From positions 1 to 48,537 of the forward strand of contig JAIELD010000039.1 in the NCBI GenBank assembly GCA_019753285.1: a stretch of 48,537 bases of DNA, read 5' to 3'. Position 1 is the stretch's first letter; every line of letters begins with the position of its first letter. The notes under the pieces were generated by a model. It did not search any database. It saw only the letters and a program-made list of their open reading frames with translations, and was not told the DNA's origin. Position numbers and translations under genes: made by a program. The stretch is from Beijerinckiaceae bacterium. Lineage in GTDB: Bacteria; Pseudomonadota; Alphaproteobacteria; Rhizobiales; Beijerinckiaceae. Below are positions 1-8,902 of this stretch, piece after piece.

Positions 1-180
1 CTCAGCCTCAGCGGCGGATCGGCGGCGGGGCAGCGCCTGATCTATTCGCCGCAACGCAAAACTGCCCGCGTGCTGATCGACCTCGATACCGGAAACGAGA
101 CCTTGATCGAGATGCGGCTCGTTCTTGAAATGGCGGGCAAGCCCGAAACGGAGACCTGGCTTTATCGATGGACGGCGTAG
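1..180 (+). CDS. opgG: Glucan biosynthesis protein G, C-terminal end (partial)
   Basis: The first 59 codons, open to the window edge, read as the C-terminus of OpgG/MdoG, the periplasmic protein needed to make the beta-1,2/1,6 backbone of osmoregulated periplasmic glucans. The tail contains the family-like stretch VLIDLDTGNETLIEMRL and ends ETWLYRWTA before TAG. The identification rests on this short tail and on the gene that follows, opgH, whose start codon overlaps it by 13 nt in another frame. That overlap suggests translational coupling of an opgGH operon. The N-terminus lies outside the window. Confidence 0.85.
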   Translation, partial: LSLSGGSAAGQRLIYSPQRKTARVLIDLDTGNETLIEMRLVLEMAGKPETETWLYRWTA

Positions 181-2399
181 GCAAAAATCCGGCGGCAATG
201 CCGACGAGCAAGGTCGTTCCGCTGAAGGCGGCAGCTGAGATTGCCGCGTCGTCGAGCCATGCTCCGACGCCCGGCCCGGCCATGCCCGCCGAACAGCCGC
301 TCATGATGCCGACCCAGTCGCTCGACAGTTGGGACGAGATCAACACGCGCCAGCCCTCGCGCCGCGAGTCGCTCGCTGTGACCTGGCTCTCGCGCCTTAT
401 CGTGTTTGGAGGCGGCATCGGCGTCACCGCTATCGGCGGCTACGAGATGTATCAGGTCATCTCGATCGGCTCGAGCGTCACCTTCCTACAGTGGCTGCTG
501 TGGGCGCTGTTCCTGCTCAATTTTTCGTGGATCGCGCTTGCCTTCTGCAACGGCGTCCTCGGCTTCGTTTCGCTGCTGTTCCGGCCGCGCAACCTCATCG
601 CGGTTCCGGACAGCCTCAGCACGCGGACGGCCGTGATGATGCCGATCTACAACGAGGCGCCGAGCCGCGTCTATGGTGCCATGCAGGCGATCGCGGAGGA
701 CATCGCCCGCACCGGGCTGATCGCGCATTTCGACTTCTTCCTGCTTTCAGACACGACGGACCCCGCGGTCTGGATCGCCGAGGAGCGCGCCTTCCACGCG
801 CTGCGGGCAAGGCTTTCGCCTGACATCCGCATGTTCTACCGGCACCGCATCAAGAACACGGGGCGCAAAGCCGGCAATCTCGAGGATTTCGTCTCGCGCT
901 GGGGCGGCGGCTACGACCACATGCTCGTGCTCGATGCGGACAGCCTGATGAGCGCCGAGGCGATCACCGGCCTTGCCGCCCTGATGGAGCGCGACGAGGA
1001 TGCCGGCATCATCCAGACGCTGCCGCTGATCATCAACCGCAACACGCTGTTCGCCCGCGTGCAGCAGTTCGCAGCGCGCATTTACGGGCCGGTGATCGCG
1101 GAAGGGCTGCGGCTCTGGATGCACCGCGACGGAAATTACTGGGGCCATAACGCAATCATCCGCACGCGCGCCTTTGCCGCGCATTGCGGCCTGCCGAACC
1201 TCAAGGGCAAGCCGCCCTTCGGCGGGCACATCCTCAGCCATGATTTCGTCGAGGCTGCGCTGATGCGCCGTGCCGGCTGGGCCGTCTACATGGTGCCCGG
1301 GCTCGTCGGCTCGTACGAGGAGAGCCCGCCCAGCCTGATCGACATCGCGGCGCGCGACCGCCGCTGGTGCCAGGGCAACCTGCAGCATTCGCGCGTCATT
1401 GGCTCCAGAGGGTTCCACTGGGCGAGCCGGCAGCATTTCGCCACCGGCATCTTCAGCTACCTCGCCTCGCCGCTCTGGCTGCTGCAGCTCCTCGTCGGTA
1501 TCCTTCTCACATTGCAGGTCACGTATTTCAGGCCCGAATATTTCACCGAGGAGTTCTCGCTCTATCCGGCCTGGCCACGCTTCGACGCTGAGCGCTCGCT
1601 GATGCTGTTCGGCGGCACGATGGCGATCCTGCTCGCGCCGAAGCTGTTCGGGCTGATCATCGCACTGTTCGACGGGCGCACGCGCCGCGCCTGCGGCGGC
1701 TTCATCGTGCTTATCTTTTCCACACTGTTCGAGATCATCATGTCGGCGCTGCTCGCACCCATCATGATGGTGATCCAGTCGGGCGCGGTATTCGAAATCC
1801 TCGTCGGCCGCGACACGGGTTGGATCACGCAGCGCCGCGACGATGGGACGATTCCGTTCAAGGACATCGTGCGGCGGCATCGCAGCCACGTGCTGCTCGG
1901 CGTCGTGGCCGGCCTCTCAGCCTTCCTCATCGCCACCTCGCTGTTCGCGTGGATGAGCCCCACCATCATCGGCCTCGTGCTGGCCGTGCAGATCTCCTAT
2001 GTCACGGGGCTGCTCAGCTTCGGGTTGTTCCTGAAGCGCTTCAACATTCTGATGACGCCGGAGGAACGCAACCCGCCGCACATCGCCACCGAGGCCGGCA
2101 AGCTCAGCCAGTCGCTCGCGGCGCTCGGGCTCGACAGCGGCGATCCGCTCGGCCTGCTGCACGGCGACCCTGTCCTGCTGACGCAGCACGAGGCGATGCT
2201 GCCCGAAAACCCGCCCCGCCCGCGCGGCGAGTTCGAGACGGACCGCGTCGTAGCTGAAGCCAAACTGATCGAGGCGCAGACGATCGACGAGGCGATCAAA
2301 TGGCTGAAGCCAAAGGAGCGCATGGTCGTGCTGCACGATCGTGCGCTGCTCTCCGTGCTCGCCAATCTCGACGGCCCGACCGCGGCGAAAAGCGCCTGA
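168..2399 (+). CDS. opgH: Glucans biosynthesis glucosyltransferase H
   Basis: Inner-membrane family 2 glycosyltransferase of 743 residues that builds the periplasmic glucan backbone from UDP-glucose. A proline/alanine-rich cytoplasmic N-tail is followed by two membrane segments (about 77-98 and 105-136). The catalytic domain shows LSDTTD (193-198), DADS (256-259), HDF (358-360) and the processive-transferase motif RRWCQGN (398-404). Several further membrane segments lie between about 425 and 680. The start overlaps opgG by 13 nt; an internal ATG at 198 is an alternative. A family role in nutrient-dependent cell-size control is known for E. coli OpgH but is not shown here. Confidence 0.95.
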   Translation: MDGVGKNPAAMPTSKVVPLKAAAEIAASSSHAPTPGPAMPAEQPLMMPTQSLDSWDEINTRQPSRRESLAVTWLSRLIVFGGGIGVTAIGGYEMYQVISIGSSVTFLQWLLWALFLLNFSWIALAFCNGVLGFVSLLFRPRNLIAVPDSLSTRTAVMMPIYNEAPSRVYGAMQAIAEDIARTGLIAHFDFFLLSDTTDPAVWIAEERAFHALRARLSPDIRMFYRHRIKNTGRKAGNLEDFVSRWGGGYDHMLVLDADSLMSAEAITGLAALMERDEDAGIIQTLPLIINRNTLFARVQQFAARIYGPVIAEGLRLWMHRDGNYWGHNAIIRTRAFAAHCGLPNLKGKPPFGGHILSHDFVEAALMRRAGWAVYMVPGLVGSYEESPPSLIDIAARDRRWCQGNLQHSRVIGSRGFHWASRQHFATGIFSYLASPLWLLQLLVGILLTLQVTYFRPEYFTEEFSLYPAWPRFDAERSLMLFGGTMAILLAPKLFGLIIALFDGRTRRACGGFIVLIFSTLFEIIMSALLAPIMMVIQSGAVFEILVGRDTGWITQRRDDGTIPFKDIVRRHRSHVLLGVVAGLSAFLIATSLFAWMSPTIIGLVLAVQISYVTGLLSFGLFLKRFNILMTPEERNPPHIATEAGKLSQSLAALGLDSGDPLGLLHGDPVLLTQHEAMLPENPPRPRGEFETDRVVAEAKLIEAQTIDEAIKWLKPKERMVVLHDRALLSVLANLDGPTAAKSA

Positions 2400-2420
2400 A
2401 CCGACCGCGCCCATCAAGCA

Positions 2421-2449
2421 TTGACCCAATGGCGGAGTTATCCTACATC
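2421..2449 (+). promoter_or_regulatory. Candidate sigma-70 promoter for tRNA-Lys
   Basis: TTGACC at 2421-2426 and TACATC at 2444-2449 are separated by 17 nt. They lie about 47 nt before the tRNA-Lys gene and after the opgH stop. The -35 is a good match and the -10 is weak. The remainder of the opgH-tRNA gap shows nothing else I can support. Confidence 0.4.
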
Positions 2450-2495
2450 GGCGTCGGTCGCTGAGACCTTCGGGGCAACAATCCCGACACCGGTT

Positions 2496-2570
2496 GGATG
2501 GGTAGCTCAGTGGTAGAGCAGGAGCCTTTTAAGCTTCTGGTCGTGGGTTCGATCCCCACCCCATTCACCA
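2496..2570 (+). tRNA. tRNA-Lys (anticodon TTT)
   Basis: A full cloverleaf can be folded by eye. The acceptor GGATGGG pairs with CCCATTC with one G-T pair. The D stem is GCTC/GAGC. The anticodon stem GGAGC/GCTTC holds loop CTTTTAA, giving anticodon TTT. The T arm is GTGGG-TTCGATC-CCCAC. The 3' CCA is encoded. The gene ends 3 nt before the stop codon of the convergent MBL-fold gene. Confidence 0.97.
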
Positions 2571-2573
2571 CCT

Positions 2574-3368
2574 TCAAGCCTCAACCACCATCCCGTCATA
2601 GGCCGGTACGACGCCAGCTGGAACCTGCCGCGCCAGTGCATCATAATCGAGATCGGTGTGCAGGTTCGTCAGCACGGCGCGCTTTGGCTTCATGCGCTCG
2701 ATCCAGGCGAGCGATTCGGCAAGGCGGAAATGGCTCGGATGCGGCGTCAGGCGAAGCGCGTCTATGATCCAGCAGTCTAGCCCCTCGAGATACGGCACGC
2801 TCTCGTCAGGGATGGCATTGACGTCCGGGGTGTAGGCGATGCCGCCAAACCTCAGGCCAAGCGCATCGATGCTGCCGTGATGCAGGTTGAACGGCGTGCA
2901 GGCGACCGCGCCGCCCTGCCCCGCAATCGAGAACGTCTCGCCGGCGCGGATGCGGTGCTCCTTGGCAAGCGGCGGGTATTCGCTGCCGGGCGGCGTCTCG
3001 AAGATGTAGCGGAAGCGGGTGTGCAGGGTGCCAGCCGTCGCCTCATCGAGATAGACGTCGATCAGCCTGCGGTTCTGGATGACGACGGGTCGCAAATCGT
3101 CGATGCCGTGGGTGTGGTCAGCGTGTTCATGGGTGAAGATCACCCCGTCGAGCCGCTTTACGCCGGCCGTGAGAAGCTGATCGCGAAGGTCTGGCGAGGT
3201 GTCGACCAGTACGGTCGTCTCTCCGCCGGACGAGGCCTGCCGGACGAGGATGGAGCAGCGCCGGCGGCGGTTCTTGGGATTCGTCGGATCGCAGGCGCCC
3301 CAGCCCTGCGCGACGCGCGGCACGCCGCCAGACGAGCCGCAGCCCAGGATCTCGACCGAAAGGCTCAT
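2574..3368 (-). CDS. MBL-fold metallo-hydrolase (PhnP-like)
   Basis: 264-residue metallo-beta-lactamase-fold hydrolase. The metal-binding motif HEHADH is at residues 80-85, with downstream ligands in NLHHG, the aspartate of YTPDVNA and a late histidine in NLHTD. The N-terminal GCGSSGGVPR stretch is typical of the PhnP/cyclic-phosphodiesterase-like branch. The ATG overlaps the tatD stop by 4 nt (ATGA), so the two are co-translated at the end of a dacA-tmk-holB-metG-tatD chain. Family members cleave phosphodiester or cyclic phosphate bonds. The substrate here is unknown, and nothing nearby suggests phosphonate use. Confidence 0.85.
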   Translation of the reverse strand: MSLSVEILGCGSSGGVPRVAQGWGACDPTNPKNRRRRCSILVRQASSGGETTVLVDTSPDLRDQLLTAGVKRLDGVIFTHEHADHTHGIDDLRPVVIQNRRLIDVYLDEATAGTLHTRFRYIFETPPGSEYPPLAKEHRIRAGETFSIAGQGGAVACTPFNLHHGSIDALGLRFGGIAYTPDVNAIPDESVPYLEGLDCWIIDALRLTPHPSHFRLAESLAWIERMKPKRAVLTNLHTDLDYDALARQVPAGVVPAYDGMVVEA

Positions 3369-4165
3369 TCAGCCGCCTCGGCGATCCGCGCCGGCTGAAG
3401 CCGCGTGAAGAGGCGTTCGGCGTTCTTCGTCGTCTGTTCAGCGATCTCGGCCAGCGAGACGCCCTTCACCTCGGCCAGCACTTTGGCTGTATCGGCGACG
3501 TAGGCCGGCTCGTTGCGCTTGCCGCGATTGGGCACGGGCGCGAGAAAGGGCGCATCCGTTTCGACGAGCAGGCGATCGAGTGGCGCATCCGCCGCGATCT
3601 GCCGGATCTCGTGCGACGACTTGAAGGTGAGGATGCCGGAAAACGAGAGATAGAAGCCAAGATCGAGCCCTCGGCGCGCAAGGCGCGGGCCGGAGGAATA
3701 ACAATGCAGCACGGCGGCGAATGCGCCGCGCGACATCTCGTCCTCCAGCAGGTCGCCCATGTCATCGTCGGCGTCGCGCGCATGAATGACGATTGGCAAC
3801 CCGGTGCGGCGCGCCGCCTCGATCTGCCTGCGGAAGCTCGCGGCCTGCACGTCATGCGGCGCGCGGTCGTAATGATAGTCGAGGCCCGCCTCGCCGATCG
3901 CCACGCATTTCGGGTGGCGAGCGCGTTCGACGAGTTCGTCCACGGTCACGTCAGTCTCGTCCAGCACCTGCAGCGGATGGGTGCCGACCGTACACCAGAT
4001 GTCAGGATCACTCTCTGCAAGTGCGGCGATCGACGAAAAGCGCTTGACCCGCGTCGAGATCGTGATGACGCGTGCAACTCCCGCCGAGCGAGCGCGCTGC
4101 ATGAGGCTCGCCCGATCGGCGTCGAAATCCGGAAAGTCGAGATGGCAATGCGTGTCGATCAGCAT
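3365..4165 (-). CDS. tatD: TatD family metal-dependent hydrolase / DNase
   Basis: 266 residues, the usual TatD length, starting at the ATG of MLIDTHCHLDF. This codon is 17 nt from the metG stop; the frame stays open upstream, but that part runs antiparallel into metG coding sequence and lacks family similarity. TIM-barrel metal ligands are visible as HCH (6-8), the glutamate of GEAGLDYH, the histidine of IHARD and the aspartate of VETDAPFL. Members are 3'-5' exonucleases linked to DNA repair or degradation, and the E. coli TatD is not required for Tat export. Its stop overlaps the MBL start by 4 nt. Confidence 0.92.
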   Translation of the reverse strand: MLIDTHCHLDFPDFDADRASLMQRARSAGVARVITISTRVKRFSSIAALAESDPDIWCTVGTHPLQVLDETDVTVDELVERARHPKCVAIGEAGLDYHYDRAPHDVQAASFRRQIEAARRTGLPIVIHARDADDDMGDLLEDEMSRGAFAAVLHCYSSGPRLARRGLDLGFYLSFSGILTFKSSHEIRQIAADAPLDRLLVETDAPFLAPVPNRGKRNEPAYVADTAKVLAEVKGVSLAEIAEQTTKNAERLFTRLQPARIAEAAE

Positions 4166-4182
4166 GCTCGTCACGTCTCCGC

Positions 4183-5745
4183 TCAGCCGACGCCGGCTGC
4201 GTTGGCTTCTGCCTCGACGTAACGCGGGAAGATGCCGGTGGGGGCCGGCAACTCCACGCCGCCATGCAGCCGATGATCGGCATTCGCGTGAGCAAAGTCC
4301 CGCAAGTTGTCGTTGACGTTGAGCAAATCGAGCAGCTTGAACGCGCCGGCCGGCACGAAGGGCTGCGCCATGATGGCGATGATGCGCAGCACCTCGGCCG
4401 TAACATAGAGCACAGTCGCCATGCGGGCGGGATCGGTCTTGCGAAGCTGCCAGGGCTCCTGCGCCGCAAAATAGCGGTTTGTGTCCGCCACCACCGACCA
4501 TACCTGCGACACGGCCTGATGGATCGAGAGGCTCGCCATGGCGGCACGCGCTTCGTCCGGCAGGGCGTAAGCGGCGGCAAGGATCGTCTCGTCGGCAGCG
4601 CTGAAAGCGCCCGGCTCAGGCATCCGCCCCTCGCAGTTCTTGGCGATCATAGAGAGCGAGCGCTGCGCGAGATTGCCGAGATCGTTGGCAAGGTCGGCGT
4701 TGATGCGGCTGACGATCGCCTCATGGCTGTAATTGCCGTCCTGGCCGAAGGTCGCCTCGCGCAGGAAGAAGTAACGCAGCGAATCGACGCCGTAATGCGC
4801 CGCCATCTCGAACGGGTCGACGACATTGCCGACTGATTTCGACATCTTCTCGCCCTTGTTGAGCAGAAAGCCGTGGCCGAACACCTGCTGCGGCAGCGGC
4901 AAGCGGGCCGACATCAGGAAGGCCGGCCAGTAGACCGCGTGGAAGCGGACGATGTCCTTGCCGATGACATGCACGTCCGCCGGCCAGTATTTGACGCGTG
5001 GCTCATCCTCGTCGGGAAAGCCTGTCGCGGTCAAATAATTTGTCAGCGCGTCGACCCAGACATACATCACGTGCCGCTCGTCACCCGGCACCTTGATGCC
5101 CCAGTCGAATGAGGTGCGGCTGATCGACAGATCCTTGAGCCCGCCTTTGACGAAGCTCAGCACCTCGTTGCGCCGCGATTCCGGCGCGATGAAGCCTGGG
5201 TTCGCCTCGTAGAGCGCGAGGAGCTTTTCCTGATAGCTTGCGAGGCGGAACATGTAACTGTCCTCCTCGCGCCATTCGACAGGTGTACCGTTGGGCGACA
5301 ACCGCACGCCATCGGCAGCGAGCGTCGTCTCGGTCTCGTCGAAGAAGGCCTCGTCGCGGACCGAATACCAGCCTGCGTATTTCGAAAGATAGATGTCGCC
5401 ATTGTTCTGCATGCGCTGCCACAACGCCTGCGAGGCGCGGTGATGGCGCGGCTCCGTGGTGCGTATGAAATCGTCGTTGGAGGCGTTGAGCACATGCGCC
5501 ATCTCGCGGAAGCGCGCGGCGTTGCGCTCGGCGAGAGCCTCGACCGCGATGCCTTCTTTTGTGGCGGTCTGCAGCATCTTCTGCCCGTGCTCGTCCGTTC
5601 CCGTCAGGAAGAAGACGTCATAGCCGTCGAGCCGCTTGAAGCGCGCGATCGCGTCCGTCGCGATGAGTTCATAGGCATGGCCGATATGCGGAACGCCATT
5701 CGGATAGGAAATGGCGGTGGTGATGTAAAATCTGGGCTTGTTCAT
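4183..5745 (-). CDS. metG: Methionine--tRNA ligase
   Basis: Class I aminoacyl-tRNA synthetase of 520 residues that charges tRNA-Met. The HIGH signature appears as PHIGHAYE near residue 20, and the KMSKS loop as [10 protein letters not shown] around residue 300. The start chosen is the ATG of MNKPRFYIT; an in-frame ATG 57 nt upstream adds a non-conserved tail. The length fits the short form without the C-terminal tRNA-binding dimerisation domain. It sits between holB (123 nt upstream) and tatD (17 nt downstream) in the leftward operon, an order common in this bacterial group. Confidence 0.97.
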   Translation of the reverse strand: MNKPRFYITTAISYPNGVPHIGHAYELIATDAIARFKRLDGYDVFFLTGTDEHGQKMLQTATKEGIAVEALAERNAARFREMAHVLNASNDDFIRTTEPRHHRASQALWQRMQNNGDIYLSKYAGWYSVRDEAFFDETETTLAADGVRLSPNGTPVEWREEDSYMFRLASYQEKLLALYEANPGFIAPESRRNEVLSFVKGGLKDLSISRTSFDWGIKVPGDERHVMYVWVDALTNYLTATGFPDEDEPRVKYWPADVHVIGKDIVRFHAVYWPAFLMSARLPLPQQVFGHGFLLNKGEKMSKSVGNVVDPFEMAAHYGVDSLRYFFLREATFGQDGNYSHEAIVSRINADLANDLGNLAQRSLSMIAKNCEGRMPEPGAFSAADETILAAAYALPDEARAAMASLSIHQAVSQVWSVVADTNRYFAAQEPWQLRKTDPARMATVLYVTAEVLRIIAIMAQPFVPAGAFKLLDLLNVNDNLRDFAHANADHRLHGGVELPAPTGIFPRYVEAEANAAGVG

Positions 5746-5868
5746 CGCGGCAACATAGGAGGTTCGCGGCAAAAAGGAAAAGAGCGAACGATGCTCGGGC
5801 ATAACGCATAGCCCACGCTTCTGCCATGCCCCGAACTCAGAAAACTCATAGGCGTGCGCGGCGTCTCG

Positions 5869-6960
5869 TCATCCGCCGGCTTTACGCACCGCCTCCGCAA
5901 GGCCGGAGATGGTCGCCAGCACCAATGGACGCCGGTCGAGGTTGTACGCATCGACCTCGCGGCGACCGGCGCTGAGCTTTTCGTGCAGCTCTGCGAATGG
6001 CTGCAGGGCCGCGGCCGGCCGCGCGGCGCGGCTCGACACGGCCTGGCCGAGATAATCCTCTGCCGCTTCGACGAACTGCTCGAACGCAAGACCGTCGCGC
6101 TTCGTCGTCGCTTCCGCGAGCGCAAGCGCCACCTTGTCGTCCACGGCCGGCAGGCGTTCGAACAAGTCCTTCAGCCGCGTCCGCAGCGCGAGCATACCCT
6201 CGTCAAGCAACTTGAAGGCGCGCGCGACCGAGCCTTTCGAAAGAGAAGCGGCCTGCGCGATGGCGGCAGGCGGCGCATCGGGCTCGCCGACGCCGGTAAC
6301 GACCCGGGCCACGTCGCTCTCGGACAGCGGCCGCAGCAAGATCGTGCGGCAGCGCGAGCGGATCGTCGGCATCAGGCGGCCGGGCGCATGCGAGACGATG
6401 ATGAAGATCGATCGCTCCGGCGGCTCCTCCAGCATCTTCAACAGTGCATTGGCGCTGCTGGCGTTGAAGTCATCCGCGCTGTCGACGATCGCGATGCGCC
6501 AGCCACCGGCCCCGGCCGTGGAGCGGAACAGCGAGCTGATGCCGCGCATATCCTCGACCGAAATGACCGAGGAGAACGATTTGCCGTCCCGCGTCGGCCC
6601 GCGCCTCAATACGGCAAGGTCGGGATGGGCCTGCGACGCAACGAGTTTTGCCGCGCGCGCATCCGCGTCGACCTCGAGCGTCGTCGCATGGCGCACGCTG
6701 GGGCTGGTTGGGTCGGGATGCGCCAGCACGAAGCGGGCAAAGCGATAGGCGAGCGTCGCCTTGCCGATCCCCTCCTCGCCGCCAACGATCCAGGCATGAT
6801 GCATCCGTCCCGAGCGGTAGGCGTCGAGCAGGTCGCGCTCCTGCTCCTGGTGGCCGACCAGATCAAGCATCTCACGCGGATGCGGCAGGTCGCCGAGGCG
6901 ATCCGGCTCCTCGCTCTCCTCTCCGAGGCGCGGCAAGATCTGTAGGCGCGGCGGCTTCAT
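5869..6960 (-). CDS. holB: DNA polymerase III subunit delta'
   Basis: 363-residue clamp-loader subunit of the AAA+ family. The P-loop region reads GGEEGIGKATL (near residue 54), and the SRC motif occurs in TIRSRCRTI. The delta' subunit acts with delta and tau/gamma to load the beta clamp. The ATG overlaps the tmk stop by 4 nt (ATGA at 6957-6960), a tmk-holB pairing found in many proteobacteria. A 123-nt gap separates it from metG downstream. I see no strong terminator in that gap, so read-through is likely. Confidence 0.93.
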   Translation of the reverse strand: MKPPRLQILPRLGEESEEPDRLGDLPHPREMLDLVGHQEQERDLLDAYRSGRMHHAWIVGGEEGIGKATLAYRFARFVLAHPDPTSPSVRHATTLEVDADARAAKLVASQAHPDLAVLRRGPTRDGKSFSSVISVEDMRGISSLFRSTAGAGGWRIAIVDSADDFNASSANALLKMLEEPPERSIFIIVSHAPGRLMPTIRSRCRTILLRPLSESDVARVVTGVGEPDAPPAAIAQAASLSKGSVARAFKLLDEGMLALRTRLKDLFERLPAVDDKVALALAEATTKRDGLAFEQFVEAAEDYLGQAVSSRAARPAAALQPFAELHEKLSAGRREVDAYNLDRRPLVLATISGLAEAVRKAGG

Positions 6961-7634
6961 GCTGTCGAATCTGCGACGGCAGGCACCGCGAACCGCGCGC
7001 CAAGCTCGCTCCAGATCAGATGCGCAAGGGCGGCGGCGTCCAGCGCGCCGGCAACCACGATCACGCGGGAAGGCTCCCCGGCGGCGATCTCGAGGAAGGC
7101 GGACCGGACCCGGTCGTGGAACGCGATCGATTCCGCCTCGAAGCGATCGAGCCCCGAACCGGCTCCGCGCCGCACTGCCGCCCGGCGAAGGCCTTCGTCG
7201 GGCGGGATGTCGATAAGCACGGTCGCGTCAGGCTTGAGGCCGGTCTGTACGATGGTCTCGAGCGCATCGAGCGTCGCGGCATCGACCGCGCCAAGCGCAC
7301 CCTGATAAGCTCGCGTCGAATCCGTGAAACGGTCGCACAGCACGACTGCGCCTCGGTCGAGCGCCGGGCGAATGGTCTTCTCGATATGATCGCGCCGCGC
7401 CGCGAAAAACAACAGCGTTTCGGTCAGCGGTCCGAACGCATTGACCGCTCCGGAAAGGATCAGGCTGCGGATCGCCTCGGCTCCCGGCGTACCGCCGGGC
7501 TCACGCGTCACCAACACTTCAAGACCCCGGGCCGACAGGCGCTCGGCAAGCAGCGTGATCTGCGTCGTCTTGCCGGCTCCCTCCCCACCCTCGAAGGTGA
7601 TGAACCGACCGGTCAACGCCTTTAAATCGCTCAC
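6957..7634 (-). CDS. tmk: Thymidylate kinase
   Basis: 225 residues; phosphorylates dTMP to dTDP for DNA synthesis. The P-loop is FEGGEGAGKTT near residue 10-20, and the DRF motif is in CDRFTDSTRAYQG. The start is a GTG at 7634 whose GTGA overlaps the dacA stop by 4 nt. This start gives the usual length and N-terminus (SDLKALTGRFITFEG). Both ends of the gene overlap neighbours by 4 nt, so dacA, tmk and holB are expected to be translationally coupled. Confidence 0.95.
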   Translation of the reverse strand: MSDLKALTGRFITFEGGEGAGKTTQITLLAERLSARGLEVLVTREPGGTPGAEAIRSLILSGAVNAFGPLTETLLFFAARRDHIEKTIRPALDRGAVVLCDRFTDSTRAYQGALGAVDAATLDALETIVQTGLKPDATVLIDIPPDEGLRRAAVRRGAGSGLDRFEAESIAFHDRVRSAFLEIAAGEPSRVIVVAGALDAAALAHLIWSELGARFAVPAVADSTA

Positions 7635-8830
7635 GTCTGGCCACGCTGGAACAGCTTGGCGACAGCCCGCCTCAAACTGCCCGTGACGAGTTCGAACGCG
7701 CCATCGGCGGCACGCTGGGTGAGCGAACCGCGTTCGACATCCTCCGCCGCATAGAGCGGCACGTCGAGAGCCTGGATGTCGCCACGCCGCATGCGCAGCC
7801 GCGCGACCTCCGTTCCTGCCTTGATAGGCGCGAGGAGCGGCGCGCGGTAGCTTACCGAAGCGACCATCTTGGCTGCATCGCCGCGCGGCACGAGCGTTCC
7901 CACATCCTCCTTCGCGACGAGGCCCACGCTCGATTTGGCGCCGCCGAACACCTTCGCCTCCTCGATCACCGCGCCGGCACGAAAGAGCCTGAACGGTTCG
8001 AAGCTGCGGAAGCCCCAATCCAGCAGCTTGCGCGCCTCCACGGCCCGATCCGCCGCCGATTTCAATCCGTTCACCGCAAGGATGAGCCGCTGCCCATTGA
8101 CGGATGCGGAACCGACGAGCCCGTAGCCGCCTTCGTTCGAATTGCCGGTCTGCAGCCCATCCGCGCCAGCCTCAGCGCCGAGCAGCGGGTTGCGATTGGC
8201 CTGCCTGGTCTTGCCCCAGGTGAACTCCTTTTGGGAAAACAGGGGATAGAGCTGCGGATAGGCGCGGATGATGTGATCGCTGATGAGGACGAGATCGCGC
8301 ATGCTCACCGCCTGCCCTGCTTCCGGCAGACCGGTCGGATTGACGAACACCGAGTTCTTAAGGCCAAGCTCCTTCGCGCGCTGGTTCATCAGCTTTGCGA
8401 AATTCTCCTCGCTGCCGGCGATGCCCTCGGCAAGCGTGATCGCCGCATCGTTGCCAGAGACGACGACCATGCCCGAGATGAGCTCCGAGACTTTCGGCCG
8501 CTGCCTCGGCGTGAGGAACATCGCCGCGTTGCCCGACACCGCGCCGCCCTTGCGCCAGGCATAGGCGGAGACGACCATCTCGTCATCGAGCTTCAACCTG
8601 CCTTTTTCGATCTCCTCGAACACGACGGCCGCTGTCATCACCTTGGCGAGGCTCGCCGGCGGCGTCGGCTTGTCGGCATCCTTCTCGAACAGCACCGACC
8701 GCGTATTGACATCATAGAGGATCGCCTGTGGTGCCGCGCTCTGGAAACTCTGCGCCCGCGCCGGAGCGAATGCCAGCGCCAAAGCGAGCGACGCCAGAGG
8801 CGCAACGATATGAGCGATACGGGATGTCAT
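7631..8830 (-). CDS. dacA: D-alanyl-D-alanine carboxypeptidase (PBP5/DacA family)
   Basis: 399-residue secreted low-molecular-mass penicillin-binding protein. A signal peptide covers about residues 1-26, ending APARAQ. Serine-peptidase motifs are SLAK (S60, K63) and SGN (125-127). The third motif, normally KTG, reads QTG (227-229; codon CAG at 8150-8152). A PBP5-type C-terminal beta domain and an amphipathic tail follow. It trims pentapeptide side chains of peptidoglycan. The start at 8830 places the signal peptide correctly; an upstream in-frame ATG at 8875 would add 15 residues. It is the first gene of the dacA-tmk-holB chain. Confidence 0.93.
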   Translation of the reverse strand: MTSRIAHIVAPLASLALALAFAPARAQSFQSAAPQAILYDVNTRSVLFEKDADKPTPPASLAKVMTAAVVFEEIEKGRLKLDDEMVVSAYAWRKGGAVSGNAAMFLTPRQRPKVSELISGMVVVSGNDAAITLAEGIAGSEENFAKLMNQRAKELGLKNSVFVNPTGLPEAGQAVSMRDLVLISDHIIRAYPQLYPLFSQKEFTWGKTRQANRNPLLGAEAGADGLQTGNSNEGGYGLVGSASVNGQRLILAVNGLKSAADRAVEARKLLDWGFRSFEPFRLFRAGAVIEEAKVFGGAKSSVGLVAKEDVGTLVPRGDAAKMVASVSYRAPLLAPIKAGTEVARLRMRRGDIQALDVPLYAAEDVERGSLTQRAADGAFELVTGSLRRAVAKLFQRGQT

Positions 8831-8902
8831 CGGCAAACTGTGCAGGCTTGCCCTTGCAAAATCAACCGGCTTCACGCGCGCGAAACAGGCCGGCGGGTCT
8901 CG

